From Oscillospiraceae bacterium (lineage in GTDB: Bacteria > Bacillota > Clostridia > Oscillospirales > Acutalibacteraceae), in the NCBI GenBank assembly GCA_015066385.1, contig SVOJ01000003.1:124001-188000 (forward strand): a DNA stretch of 64,000 nt. The letters run 5' to 3'. Shown in pieces: positions 49,562 to 59,142 of this stretch. The translations under genes and the position numbers were made by a program. Below the pieces are notes generated by a model. The model did no database searches. It was not told the origin of the DNA and worked only from the letters and a program-made list of their open reading frames with translations. Position 1 is the first letter of the stretch. Every line of letters starts with the position of its first letter.

Positions 49562-51274
49562 ATGAAAATAAAAACCATTGCAGCCCTTGCAGGCGGTACA
49601 GTAGCCACTGCGGCAATTATGAAAAAAAATAATATTTGTCCGAAGTGTGTTGCAAAAAATCTGCTTTCCAATTTCAAAGTAACAGATCCCGGTGCGGACA
49701 AATACAACAATGGTGTTGCATTGACCCCACCGATGGGATGGGCAAGCTGGAATAAATTCCGCCATCACATCAGCGAGGACATTATTTATGATATTGCCGT
49801 TGCTATGAAAAACTCCGGACTTGCCGATGCGGGCTATCAATTTGTCAACATTGATGATTGCTGGCAGTCATCAATGCGTGACGACCAAGGCAGACTGCAA
49901 AGCGATTTCACAACATTTCCCTCCGGCATTCCCGCACTTTGCAAAAAAGTCAATGATCTTGGTCTGAAACTTGGAATCTATTCTTCAAACGGTTCATTGA
50001 CCTGTGAAGATCTGCCGGCCAGCCTCGGACATGAACGCATTGATGCCGAAACTTTTGCACGCTGGGGTGTTGAATATTTCAAATATGACTTCTGTCATAA
50101 CACTCCGATACCGCGCATCGCTCCTGACGTTGAGAATATCAGAATTGAAATCCCCGGAGAAGTGACTGAAAAGGTTTATACCGCAGATATGGCAACACTT
50201 TCAGGGAATGCAAAACTGATGCATGAAGCCAAGTTGCCCACCGGCAAATATGTAACAGGTCTTTGTGCAGGCAACGGAAAGATGATTTTCAGCAATGTTG
50301 AAGCAGAGAAAGATGGAATATACGCTCTTACTATCGGCATTCACAAGGGAATTCAGGCAGACAAATATGCAGAAATAGTTGTCAATGAAACCGCTGTTTA
50401 CCCGATCATTGCAGGTCCGAGCCGCGGATTCACCAAAGACGGCAGGTTGCAAACACGCGTTTATCTGAAAAAAGGCAAAAACACCATTATGATTCACAAT
50501 CCGATCGGATCAAAAATGGACAGTGCCGCAAAACAATATGCCAATATGGGAAAAGAATTAAAGCGTGCAACAAAGCTTGTAGCAGCGGAAACAGGCATGC
50601 CTGAAAAACCGATTACTTTTTCCATATGCGAATGGGGAAAGAATATGCCATGGAAATGGGGTGCAACCGCCGGAAATCTGTGGAGAACAACCCCGGATAT
50701 CAGGCCGACATGGTATTCAATTCTCGGCATCTATGAATTCAATGTGAGATTGTGGAAATATGCAACCATCGGCGGCTGGAATGACCCCGATATGCTTGAA
50801 GTCGGAAACGGCAATCTGACCGATGATGAAAACAGAGCACATTTCTCACTGTGGTGCATGATGGCAGCCCCCCTGATTCTCGGCAATGATCTGAGAGAAT
50901 TTATCAAAGAAGACGGCACTGCCGACACTGAGAATAAAACATTAAAAACAGTCACAAATAAGCATGCGATCGCCATTGATCAGGATAAGCGCGGACTGCA
51001 ATGTCGTCGCATTCAGTTCGGTTCCGTTGACATTCTTGCAAAACCGCTTGAAAACAAAGAACTGGCACTTTGTGTGTTCAATAAAACGAGCAAACCGATT
51101 GATCAGGAAATTGATATAGAAGATATCATTGAACTGGGCTGGATTGATCTGCCTGAATCTTTACAATATGAAGTATATGATATTTGGAATGACGAAACGA
51201 CAGTAACAAAAGAAGATTTTGAAACAACAGTACCCGGACACGGTGTCAGCCTGTTCAGAATCAAAGCACTGTGA
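49562..51274 (+). CDS. GH27 alpha-galactosidase with an inserted carbohydrate-binding-like module
   Basis: This 570-aa retaining glycosidase should release terminal alpha-linked galactose or a related sugar. GH27 features: PPMGWASWNKFRHH near residue 56, FVNIDDCWQ near 94, LGIYSSNGSLTCEDLPASLGHE near 137, nucleophile Asp176 in YFKYDFC, acid/base Asp379 in LWRTTPDI, and GGWNDPDMLEVGNG near 404. About 130 residues (185-315) with beta-sandwich character interrupt the barrel between nucleophile and acid/base. The ATG at 49562 has GGGAGG upstream; the track start at 49280 is unsupported. The N-terminus is a short hydrophobic stretch, not a convincing signal peptide. It is followed 10 bases later by a GH95 gene. 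Confidence 0.9.
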   Translation: MKIKTIAALAGGTVATAAIMKKNNICPKCVAKNLLSNFKVTDPGADKYNNGVALTPPMGWASWNKFRHHISEDIIYDIAVAMKNSGLADAGYQFVNIDDCWQSSMRDDQGRLQSDFTTFPSGIPALCKKVNDLGLKLGIYSSNGSLTCEDLPASLGHERIDAETFARWGVEYFKYDFCHNTPIPRIAPDVENIRIEIPGEVTEKVYTADMATLSGNAKLMHEAKLPTGKYVTGLCAGNGKMIFSNVEAEKDGIYALTIGIHKGIQADKYAEIVVNETAVYPIIAGPSRGFTKDGRLQTRVYLKKGKNTIMIHNPIGSKMDSAAKQYANMGKELKRATKLVAAETGMPEKPITFSICEWGKNMPWKWGATAGNLWRTTPDIRPTWYSILGIYEFNVRLWKYATIGGWNDPDMLEVGNGNLTDDENRAHFSLWCMMAAPLILGNDLREFIKEDGTADTENKTLKTVTNKHAIAIDQDKRGLQCRRIQFGSVDILAKPLENKELALCVFNKTSKPIDQEIDIEDIIELGWIDLPESLQYEVYDIWNDETTVTKEDFETTVPGHGVSLFRIKAL

Positions 51275-51284
51275 GGTAAGAAGT

Positions 51285-53525
51285 ATGCATCTTTTACATC
51301 TTGAAAATATCGCCGAAAAATGGGATAACGGCACGCCGATCGGCAACGGTCACATGGGCCTCATGCTCTATGGTGATCCGCACTGTGAAAAACTGTATCT
51401 CTGCGAAGAAAGTATCTGGTCGCAAAAAGACGAAAACGGTTTAAATCCCGATTTTGCAGAGAAAATGGAGCATATCAAGAAATTATATCTTGAGACTTCC
51501 CCTGTTGAAGCTGAAAAGTGGGCAATTGAAAATCTGCAAAATGATTTTCATACCATTGCTTCCAATGAATATGCAGGCTTGCTCACTTTACAATTTGCGG
51601 CTAAAAGCAAAATTTCTTCCTACAACAGAGATCTGCACATTGATACTGCAGTTGCCGAAGTTTTCTATAAGAGAAACGGCAAAAAATGCAAACATGAAAC
51701 CTTTTCTTCAAATCCCGATAAAATTATGGCATATCGGGTTGAATCTGAGAGCAAACATAGCTTCACATTGCAATACAGCCGTGAGTGTCTTCGCACAATC
51801 AACACCGATGACACAAGTCTTTTTGCCGTCTGTGATACGGCTGTCGGCAATCATCCGTTCTGCGTCGGTATAAAAATTCAAACAAACGGCACTTCTGAAA
51901 AAAGCGGCAATAACATCCTTGTGAAAAATGCAACCGATACCATTGTGTGGATCAGCATTGTTACAAGTTTCCGTTATGAAAACTTTGAAGCAGAATGCAA
52001 GAACAGGCTTGCTGCTGCAGATAAAGGCTATGATACAATCAAAACAAGACACATTGCTGATTATCAGACGATTTACAAAAAGAGTGAAATCAATTTCAAT
52101 GATGAAGCCGACAGACAAAAACTCCCTGTCAACAAGAGATTGAATTATCTGAAATTACATCCGCTTAAAAGCGATTATTCACTTGCGTCATTGTACTTTA
52201 ATTTCGGTAAATATCTGCTCATTTCTTCGAGCCGAGAAGGCAGTCTGCCTGCAAACCTGCAAGGTATTTGGGTCGAAAAAATGCAAAACCCATGGAATGC
52301 GGATTTTCATACCAATATCAATCTGCAGATGAACTATTGGCCTGTTGAAGCTGCAAATATCCAGGAATGTGCAGAACCGCTGTTCTCTTATATGAACAAT
52401 GTGTTGCTTCCTTATGGTCAGAAAACAGCCGAAGTCAATTACAAAGCAAGAGGTCTTGTTGTGCATCATTTGAGCGATCCCTACGGTTTCACTGCCGCGG
52501 CCGACGGAATCTGGGGACTGTGGCCTTTGGGCGGGGCATGGCTCGCATTCCATATGTGGGAGCATTATCTGTATACAAAAGATAAAGATTTCCTCAAAGA
52601 AACCGCATATGAATACATCAAAAATGCCGCATTATTCTTCATAGACACCATGTTTGAAGATGCAGACGGCAGACTTTTGTCCGGTCCGTCAACATCCCCC
52701 GAAAACAATTTCTATGTCGGCAAGGAAACCTGCAATATGTGCATGTCGCCGACCATGGATATCGAAATCATCGGCGGTCTGCTTCGTTTTTATATCGAAA
52801 CGGAAAGTATTCTGCACATTGATGAAGAAATTGCAGAACTGGCAAAAGAAAAACTTGCAAAGATGCCGCCGTTGCAGATCGGAAAACACGGTCAATTGAT
52901 GGAGTGGCTTGAAGATTATAATGAGCCCGAACCCGGTCACAGACACATTTCCCATGCATTTGCATTGTACCCGGATCATGCAATCAACAGAAACACACCC
53001 GACTATTATAAAGCAATCCGCAAGACCATTGACCGCAGACTCTCACACGGCGGCGGTCACACCGGTTGGAGCAGAGCCTGGCTTCTTTGCCTGTTTGCAA
53101 GATTGCACGATGCAAAGGCTTTTGAAAAGAATCTGCGACTTCTGTTTACAAAATCAACACTCGGCAATCTGCTCGATACACATCCGCCTTTCCAGATCGA
53201 CGGCAATTTCGGTGCTACGGCTGCCATTTGCGAGTCACTTGTGCAGGGACATGAAGGCAGAATCTGTCTGCTTCCCGCAGTAAGTGAAAAACGAAGCGGC
53301 TATTTTAAAGGTTTGCTTGTGCACGGCGGATATGAAGTTGATTGTGTTTTTGAAAATGCAAAAGTGGTTTCCTGCTCAATCAAGTCTTCTTTTGATGGTA
53401 CAATCCGTCTGGAACTTCCCGCCTCGCAAAAGGGAGTTACCGCAAACGGAAAAACCGCCGATGCAGACGGATTTTTCACATTCCCCTGCAACAGCGGCAA
53501 TACATATCATTTTGAAATTCAGTAA
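51285..53525 (+). CDS. Glycoside hydrolase family 95 (alpha-L-fucosidase/galactosidase)
   Basis: This 746-aa inverting enzyme has the GH95 layout: an N-terminal beta-domain (TPIGNGHMGLMLYGD, EKLYLCEESIWS) and an (alpha/alpha)6 barrel. Barrel motifs are WNADFHTNINLQMNYWPVEAANIQECAEPLF near residue 345, GPSTSPENNFYV near 465, EPEPGHRHISHAFALYPDHAIN near 548, GHTGWSRAW and FQIDGNFGATAAICESL near 640. Known members cleave alpha-1,2-fucose, some alpha-galactose. No signal peptide is present. The ATG at 51285 follows GTGAGG. It is probably co-transcribed with the GH27 gene, and its 3' end overlaps the convergent sialidase by 7 bases. Confidence 0.92.
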   Translation: MHLLHLENIAEKWDNGTPIGNGHMGLMLYGDPHCEKLYLCEESIWSQKDENGLNPDFAEKMEHIKKLYLETSPVEAEKWAIENLQNDFHTIASNEYAGLLTLQFAAKSKISSYNRDLHIDTAVAEVFYKRNGKKCKHETFSSNPDKIMAYRVESESKHSFTLQYSRECLRTINTDDTSLFAVCDTAVGNHPFCVGIKIQTNGTSEKSGNNILVKNATDTIVWISIVTSFRYENFEAECKNRLAAADKGYDTIKTRHIADYQTIYKKSEINFNDEADRQKLPVNKRLNYLKLHPLKSDYSLASLYFNFGKYLLISSSREGSLPANLQGIWVEKMQNPWNADFHTNINLQMNYWPVEAANIQECAEPLFSYMNNVLLPYGQKTAEVNYKARGLVVHHLSDPYGFTAAADGIWGLWPLGGAWLAFHMWEHYLYTKDKDFLKETAYEYIKNAALFFIDTMFEDADGRLLSGPSTSPENNFYVGKETCNMCMSPTMDIEIIGGLLRFYIETESILHIDEEIAELAKEKLAKMPPLQIGKHGQLMEWLEDYNEPEPGHRHISHAFALYPDHAINRNTPDYYKAIRKTIDRRLSHGGGHTGWSRAWLLCLFARLHDAKAFEKNLRLLFTKSTLGNLLDTHPPFQIDGNFGATAAICESLVQGHEGRICLLPAVSEKRSGYFKGLLVHGGYEVDCVFENAKVVSCSIKSSFDGTIRLELPASQKGVTANGKTADADGFFTFPCNSGNTYHFEIQ

Positions 53526-54505
53526 AAACTGATTTCTGCAATTTTCAGATACCGACAGTCCATTGTTTCGTAAAAAACAAAGGCACTGTCGGTTATTTTA
53601 TTGTAGCAAACATCCGCATAACCGCCGGAACGATCCAACAACAGCGATTCCCATGTTTTTCCGTCATCCGTTGATTTGTACAGTGTCAGATTTTCGCGGG
53701 ATTGTTGCGAATTGCAATTTACAAACAATATACCGTCCGCACAATTGCACATACCGCCGAAACAAATCGGATCGGGCAAGTTCCGATCAATCTCCGGAAC
53801 TGTCCATTCCGTACATCCGTCTTTGCTATTTGCAACCGCGCGAAAATGTTCTGTATTTTCATTGCGGATATTCATCATAACACTGCCATCACTTAATTCG
53901 CCAAGTGCTGCTTCGCTCGCATCCTTCAGATTATCATTGAACACATGTCCGAGTGACCATGTATTTCCATGGTCTTTACTGCAAATAACGCCGCATTTTG
54001 ACGGATGATGCGAAAACATATCCTGCTGATTAAAAGCCATCCATACACTCGCAAATAACGTACCGGTTGAATGCGCAAGTCCGTGACCCGGTCCGCCTGC
54101 CACGCAACTCCAGTATTGCGAATCAAAAATGTCTGTCATTTCTATCGGTGCAGACCAGGTTATCCCATTATCCTTGCTTTGAATATGAAACATTCTTTTA
54201 TAATTTTCGCAATACAGCAAGTGCAGAGTGTTTTCTTCGGCAATCAATGTCGGATTATTAACGGCATTTCTTCCCTTTCCGCTGGCGGGAATCCTCCGTG
54301 TTGTCCATGATTTTCCGCCGTCAGAACTGGTTCTGAAGCCAATGTCGATAACAGACCAATCCGAATTTTGTCTGCACTCATAACAAACGGCAAGGGTTCC
54401 GTTTTGCAGTGCAACAATGCCCGGTATTCTGTATACCGGATATTCTTGTTGTGTACACACATCAAATGAGGATGTTTCAAGAATATTGCAATTCAGAATA
54501 TGCAT
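53519..54505 (-). CDS. Sialidase-like BNR-repeat protein (GH33 type)
   Basis: This 328-aa six-bladed beta-propeller resembles exo-alpha-sialidases. It has the arginine motif YRIPGIV near residue 25 and four Asp-boxes: SSDGGKSW, SKDNGITW, SKDHGNTW and STDDGKTW. A further conserved Arg sits in MMNIRNE near residue 215, and the region YADVCYNKITDSAFVFYETM gives the late Tyr/Glu. There is no signal peptide, so it would act on imported sugars, or may have another propeller function. GAGGT lies 6 bases before the ATG, just after the ispH-rpsA terminator. Its tail overlaps the GH95 gene. Confidence 0.82.
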   Translation of the reverse strand: MHILNCNILETSSFDVCTQQEYPVYRIPGIVALQNGTLAVCYECRQNSDWSVIDIGFRTSSDGGKSWTTRRIPASGKGRNAVNNPTLIAEENTLHLLYCENYKRMFHIQSKDNGITWSAPIEMTDIFDSQYWSCVAGGPGHGLAHSTGTLFASVWMAFNQQDMFSHHPSKCGVICSKDHGNTWSLGHVFNDNLKDASEAALGELSDGSVMMNIRNENTEHFRAVANSKDGCTEWTVPEIDRNLPDPICFGGMCNCADGILFVNCNSQQSRENLTLYKSTDDGKTWESLLLDRSGGYADVCYNKITDSAFVFYETMDCRYLKIAEISFY

Positions 54506-54515
54506 ACATATACCT

Positions 54516-54548
54516 CAAAAAATGAGCTGTCGAAAAACCGACAGCTCA
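54516..54548 (-). terminator. Terminator of the cmk-ispH/rpsA operon
   Basis: Minus strand TGAGCTGTCG and CGACAGCTCA around a short loop, then six T residues. The sialidase Shine-Dalgarno follows immediately. Confidence 0.88.
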
Positions 54549-54558
54549 CATTTTTTAA

Positions 54559-56670
54559 TTATTCAGCAGTTACTTCTTCTGCAGCAGCAGCTTCAGCAGC
54601 TTCGTTTTCCTTTGCCTTGGCGATCATTTCGTCAATAGACATGGTGATGGGAGCATCGTCAACTTCTTCTTCAACAACTTCTTCAACTTCCTTTACGGGA
54701 GCTTCAAGAAGTGCCTTGATGGAAAGGCTGATGTGCTTCTTTTCAAAGTCAACCTTGAGAAGCTGAACTCTGACGGTTTCGCCGATGGAAAGAACATCCT
54801 GCGGCTTTGCAATGCGTTCGTGGGAGATTTCGGAAATGTGGATAAGACCTTCCATACCGGGGAAGATTTCAGCAAATGCGCCGAAAGTGGTAAGAGAAAC
54901 GATCTTTACATCGAAATCACTGCCAACGGGATAATCTCTCTTGAGGATTTCCCACGGATTGTCTTCAGTTCTCTTGTAACCGAGGGAGATCTTTTTCTTT
55001 TCAGTGTCAAGACCCTTGATATAAACATCAACGACGTCACCGACATTGACGATCTCAGAAGGATGCTTGATACGCTTCCAGGAAAGTTCGCTTCTGTGGA
55101 TCATACCGACGACATTGCCGCCGAGATCTACGAAAGCACCGAAATCGGTCAGAGAAACAACAGTACCGGTGAAGCGATCTTCAACAGCAGCGGTTTCCCA
55201 GAACTTAGCCTGTGCAGCCTTGTTCTGTTCTCTTGCGGCGTCACGGATAGAACCGACAGCGCCTCTTCTTCTATCAAATTCAATAACCTTGAAAGCGACG
55301 GTCTTGTCGAGCATTTCTTCAAGACGACCGTTTCTCGGAACGGTGGACAGGGATGCGGGGATGAAAACGCGGAAGCCGTTGGAGAACACGATAAGACCCT
55401 TGCTGATTACTTCAACAACAGTGCCTTCCAGGATTGCTCCGTCCTTTGCAGCCTGTTCAATTTCCGCTCTGCGCTTCTTTTCGTCAAGGCGTTTCTTGGA
55501 AAGAAGAATTGTGCCTTCCACGTCATTGGTCTTCATGATGAAAAGCTCAATTTCGTCACCGACTTTGAGTTCTTTCATGGGATCTGCAGAGGGATCTGCG
55601 CTGTATTCGTCGAGAGGGATAATACCGGTCTGCTTACGACCGATGTCAACCTGAATTTCGTTGGGAGCGATGTGCATAACCACGCCCATAACAGTCTGGC
55701 TGTAGTTCAGGTTTTTGTAGGATTCTTCGAGTCCCTGCTCAAAGGACCAGTCTTCTGTTGCCTCAGCAGCCACGTTGAGAGCATGTCCTTCGCTCTCGAC
55801 TGCCGGTACGGCGTTTTCATTGATGATGTCGGACATTGTTTTTTGTACCTCCTTTATTATACAAACAGGCGTTGATGCGCCTGCAGTAAGCCCAATGGTC
55901 TGCATGCCGGAAAAATCAATCTTATGTAATTGATCGGCACTTTCGATCTGATATGTTTTGCATATCTTACTGCATAACTGTGTTAACTTCGCTGTGTTGG
56001 ATGAATTCCTTCCGCCGACCACAATCATGCAGTCACTTTCAGCGGCGAGAGAAATTGCTTCTTCCTGTCTTTTGGAAGTTGCAGAGCATATTGTATCAAA
56101 TATTTTTGGATTTGTACATAGTAATTTTTCATTTTTTAAACTTTTTTTTAATTCAACTGAATTAAATGTCGTTTGAGAAACGACAATAGGTGTTTTTTCA
56201 TTTTTTTGCTTTACTTCATCCAACAAAGCACTGAGTGCATCATTGTTTTCAAAGACATACGAATCGGCATTACAGCAACTGCGTATGCCGACAACTTCGG
56301 GGTGATTCGCATCCCCTGCAATCAAAACAGGTCTTCCGTCTGCAGATTGTTCATGCACAATTTTACGGATTTTTTCAACAAAAGGACAAGTTGCATCGTA
56401 ATATCTGATATTTGTCTGCTGTAACTTGTCAATGATCCCCCGTTCGACACCATGCGTACGCAAAACCAAAGTATACCCGTCCGGAACTTCTTCGATGCTG
56501 TTGACAACTTTCGCTCCGCGTTCTTCAAGTTGTGCAATAAACAACGGATTATGAATCAGCGGTCCGAGGGTACAAACGGATATACCCTGCTCAAGCAAAT
56601 GCTCGACTGTCTGCACTGCCCGTGCAACTCCAAAGCAAAAACCCGCAGTCTGTGCAAGTTTTACGGTCAT
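54559..56670 (-). CDS. ispH-rpsA: Fused IspH (HMB-PP reductase) and ribosomal protein S1
   Basis: This 703-aa protein joins two full functions. Residues 1 to about 285 are IspH, the [4Fe-4S] enzyme that makes isopentenyl and dimethylallyl diphosphate, with cluster cysteines in [18 protein letters not shown] and [13 protein letters not shown]. After a linker of about 35 residues, four S1 RNA-binding domains follow ([72 protein letters not shown]), ending in an Ala/Glu-rich tail. The fusion is known across Clostridia and is a useful lineage marker. Its start overlaps cmk by 4 bases. Ribosome binding of the fused form is inferred. Confidence 0.96.
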   Translation of the reverse strand: MTVKLAQTAGFCFGVARAVQTVEHLLEQGISVCTLGPLIHNPLFIAQLEERGAKVVNSIEEVPDGYTLVLRTHGVERGIIDKLQQTNIRYYDATCPFVEKIRKIVHEQSADGRPVLIAGDANHPEVVGIRSCCNADSYVFENNDALSALLDEVKQKNEKTPIVVSQTTFNSVELKKSLKNEKLLCTNPKIFDTICSATSKRQEEAISLAAESDCMIVVGGRNSSNTAKLTQLCSKICKTYQIESADQLHKIDFSGMQTIGLTAGASTPVCIIKEVQKTMSDIINENAVPAVESEGHALNVAAEATEDWSFEQGLEESYKNLNYSQTVMGVVMHIAPNEIQVDIGRKQTGIIPLDEYSADPSADPMKELKVGDEIELFIMKTNDVEGTILLSKKRLDEKKRRAEIEQAAKDGAILEGTVVEVISKGLIVFSNGFRVFIPASLSTVPRNGRLEEMLDKTVAFKVIEFDRRRGAVGSIRDAAREQNKAAQAKFWETAAVEDRFTGTVVSLTDFGAFVDLGGNVVGMIHRSELSWKRIKHPSEIVNVGDVVDVYIKGLDTEKKKISLGYKRTEDNPWEILKRDYPVGSDFDVKIVSLTTFGAFAEIFPGMEGLIHISEISHERIAKPQDVLSIGETVRVQLLKVDFEKKHISLSIKALLEAPVKEVEEVVEEEVDDAPITMSIDEMIAKAKENEAAEAAAAEEVTAE

Positions 56671-57329
56671 AATACCGCCTCCGCCATTTTTACAATTATA
56701 TCCGTAATTTCTTCAATCGACAAACCAGTTGAGTCAATCTCTGTTGCATCGTCTGCTTTTTTCAAAGGTGCGGCGGCGCGGTGTGAATCATTATAATCAC
56801 GCTGTATAATTTCAGTCAGCAAAGTATCATAATCAACCGGTGTGCCTTTTTGTTCAAGTTCCAGACAGCGGCGTCTTGTTCTTTCTTCCGCCGTTGCTGT
56901 CAGGAATATCTTGACCTGTGCATCGGGGAGCACAACCGTGCCGATATCTCTGCCGTCCATAATGCAGTTTGTTGTATTTGCAATATTCTTCTGCAAATCA
57001 AAAAGATACGCACGCACCTCGGGGATTGCAGAAACATTGGAAGCAGCCATGGATGCTTCGGGCAAGCGGATTGCTTTTGAAACATCTTCTCCGTTGAGCA
57101 GAATATGTTGTTCACCGGCCTGATATGCAAGTGCAATATGTGCATCATACAAAACGGATATTACTGCCCGGGCATCATCTGTCGGCAGATTGTGGCGCAT
57201 GACATGCACGCCGATTGCACGGTACATAGCTCCCGTATCTACATAAACAAAACCGAGTTTTTCGGCAACCTTACGGGCAATGGTGCTTTTACCTGCCCCC
57301 GAAGGGCCGTCTATAGCAATATTGATCAT
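56667..57329 (-). CDS. cmk: Cytidylate kinase
   Basis: This 220-aa kinase phosphorylates CMP and dCMP with ATP. Walker A is AIDGPSGAGKSTIARKVA at the N-terminus, followed by GFVYVDTGAMYRAIGVH. The CMP-binding region has MDGRDIGTVVLPDAQVKIFLTATAEERTRRRCLE near residue 120, and IIQRDYNDSHRAAAPLKKADDA near 168 completes the LID area. The start fits with a nearby GGAG. It overlaps ispH-rpsA by 4 bases and follows the HI0933-type gene by 13, a frequent clostridial order. Confidence 0.97.
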   Translation of the reverse strand: MINIAIDGPSGAGKSTIARKVAEKLGFVYVDTGAMYRAIGVHVMRHNLPTDDARAVISVLYDAHIALAYQAGEQHILLNGEDVSKAIRLPEASMAASNVSAIPEVRAYLFDLQKNIANTTNCIMDGRDIGTVVLPDAQVKIFLTATAEERTRRRCLELEQKGTPVDYDTLLTEIIQRDYNDSHRAAAPLKKADDATEIDSTGLSIEEITDIIVKMAEAVL

Positions 57330-57342
57330 TATTTGTTACTCC

Positions 57343-58584
57343 TTATTCGCTTGCAGCACTTGTGCCTGCAAGATTTCCGGTTGCAAATGCGATCTGCAGA
57401 TTGAAACCGCCGGTGTAAGCATCCACATCCAACACTTCACCTGCAAAATACAAGCCATTCAGCAATTTGGATTCCATCGTTTTGGGGTTGACTTGTGCAA
57501 CATTGACACCGCCTGTGGTGACAATGGCTTCTTCAATCGGTCTTTTTCCGGTGACAGTCAACGGCAACGATTTTATGAGTGCTCCGAGTGCTTGACGGTC
57601 ATCACGGGTGATCTGATTCACACGCAAGTCAGAGGGAATTTCCGACAGACGAACAATAATCGGAATCAGACTCTTCGGCAATAATTTAGCCAACGCATTG
57701 GCCAACGCCTTGTTCGGCATTTCTGCAAAATCGCGCAAAATGCGTGCGTCCAATTGTTCGTGAGAAAGAGCCGGTTTCAGGTCTATCAAAAGTTGATATC
57801 TGTCCTTTTTTATATCAGACAAATGCGCCGAGGCACTGAGAACAATCGGCCCCGATACACCAAAATGTGTGAAGAGCATTTCACCGAAATCGGTATACAC
57901 TTCATTGTATTTTTCAGCATCAAAAACTGTCAAGCGAACATTTTTCAAAGCAAGTCCCTGTGCTTCTTTGACCCAGTTCTCCTGTGTTTCAAGGGGTACC
58001 AAAGATGGTTTCGGATCAACGATATTATGTCCTGCCTGCTTTGCAAGTGTGTATCCGTCCCCCGTAGAACCGGTCAGAGGATAAGACATGCCGCCGGTTG
58101 CGACTACGACAGCATCTGCCTGATATGTATTTCCGCTTTCACATTTGACACCTGCAACAAATCCGTCTTCTTGCAGTAACGCAACAACACGTTCTTCGTG
58201 TCGTTTAACACCGTTCTGTTTGCAGAATTTATCCAATGCATCCACAACGTCAACGGCTTTGTCTGATTCGGGAAAAACGCGGTTTCCGCGTTCGATTTTC
58301 ATCGACACACCCGCTGTTTCAAAAAAGTCGATCACATCATACGGCATCATTCTTGAAAAAGCGGAATACAAAAAACGACCGTTGGTCGGAATAAAATCCA
58401 TCAGTTCATTCAACAACGTGCAGGCGTTGGTGACATTACAACGACCTTTGCCCGTTATCATCAGTTTTCTGCCGGGTCTGCTGTTTCGTTCCAGCAACAA
58501 AACCTGTGCACCGAGCGCAGCTGCCTGACCGGCCGCCATCATACCAGCGGCACCCGCTCCGATAACAATTATCCGTCTGCTCAT
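57343..58584 (-). CDS. HI0933/BaiN-like FAD-dependent oxidoreductase
   Basis: This 413-aa flavoprotein has an N-terminal dinucleotide fold IVIGAGAAGMMAAGQAA, then LERNSRPGRKLMITGKGRCNVTNA near residue 35, VVATGGMSYPLTGSTGDGYTLA near 165, and the C-terminal TTGGVNVAQVNPKTMESKLLNGLYFAGEVLDVDAYTGGFNLQIAFATG. This is the HI0933 family, variously called aminoacetone oxidase or BaiN. Its true substrate is not settled. It sits first in the cmk-ispH/rpsA row, a context repeated in many Clostridia. The ATG at 58584 has GAAAGGCGG upstream. Confidence 0.92.
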   Translation of the reverse strand: MSRRIIVIGAGAAGMMAAGQAAALGAQVLLLERNSRPGRKLMITGKGRCNVTNACTLLNELMDFIPTNGRFLYSAFSRMMPYDVIDFFETAGVSMKIERGNRVFPESDKAVDVVDALDKFCKQNGVKRHEERVVALLQEDGFVAGVKCESGNTYQADAVVVATGGMSYPLTGSTGDGYTLAKQAGHNIVDPKPSLVPLETQENWVKEAQGLALKNVRLTVFDAEKYNEVYTDFGEMLFTHFGVSGPIVLSASAHLSDIKKDRYQLLIDLKPALSHEQLDARILRDFAEMPNKALANALAKLLPKSLIPIIVRLSEIPSDLRVNQITRDDRQALGALIKSLPLTVTGKRPIEEAIVTTGGVNVAQVNPKTMESKLLNGLYFAGEVLDVDAYTGGFNLQIAFATGNLAGTSAASE

Positions 58585-58659
58585 AAAATTCCGCCTTTCG
58601 CATACATATTAAAATATTATACACACATGCGTATCCAATTGCAAGTAAAATAACCGTAC

Positions 58660-58699
58660 AAAAAAAAGATTGCACCGGTTTTTTCCGTATGCAATCTTA
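58660..58699 (-). terminator. Terminator of the endoA-like gene
   Basis: AAGATTGCA pairs with TGCAATCTT, with an inner CGG/CCG pairing; the minus strand ends in seven T residues. Confidence 0.8.
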
Positions 58700-58717
58700 C
58701 AAACATTATATTATTTT

Positions 58718-59062
58718 TTATTCAAGTCCGAAACTGACAAACAAAGCCTGATTGACACGATTCATATCCATGGTATCAAGGCAGCCCATGTGTTCACGCA
58801 AACGTCTTTTGTCAATTGTTCGCACCTGTTCAAGCAGAACAATGGAATCTTTCTGCAAACCGCAACCGTCAGCATTGACCTGAATATGAGTGGGAAGTTT
58901 TGTTTTATCTTTCTGACTTGTTATTGCCGCCGCAATCACGGTCGGACTGAATTTATTGCCGACATCGTTCTGCACAATCAAAACCGGACGGATTCCGCCC
59001 TGCTCCGATCCGACAACGGGGCTGAGATCGGCATAATAGATATCTCCCCTTTTAACAGTCAT
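58718..59062 (-). CDS. MazF/EndoA-family endoribonuclease (PemK-like)
   Basis: This 114-aa RNase toxin is close to Bacillus EndoA in layout. It has MTVKRGDIYYADLSPVVGSEQGGIRPVLIVQND at the start, with the catalytic Arg, then FSPTVIAAAITSQ with the catalytic Thr region, and DSIVLLEQVRTIDKRRL. I chose the ATG at 59062, which follows AAGGAG by 9 bases and matches the family N-terminus. No antitoxin-like ORF (such as EndoAI) lies upstream; the neighbour is a DUF1292 protein and there are only about 80 bases between them. If the antitoxin is absent it may be a housekeeping or unlinked-controlled RNase. Confidence 0.92.
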   Translation of the reverse strand: MTVKRGDIYYADLSPVVGSEQGGIRPVLIVQNDVGNKFSPTVIAAAITSQKDKTKLPTHIQVNADGCGLQKDSIVLLEQVRTIDKRRLREHMGCLDTMDMNRVNQALFVSFGLE

Positions 59063-59142
59063 GTACATAAACTCCTTTTATTCTGAATCACAATCCTATT
59101 GTGTGCAGAACCGCAAGGAAATAAACATACAAACACAAATAA

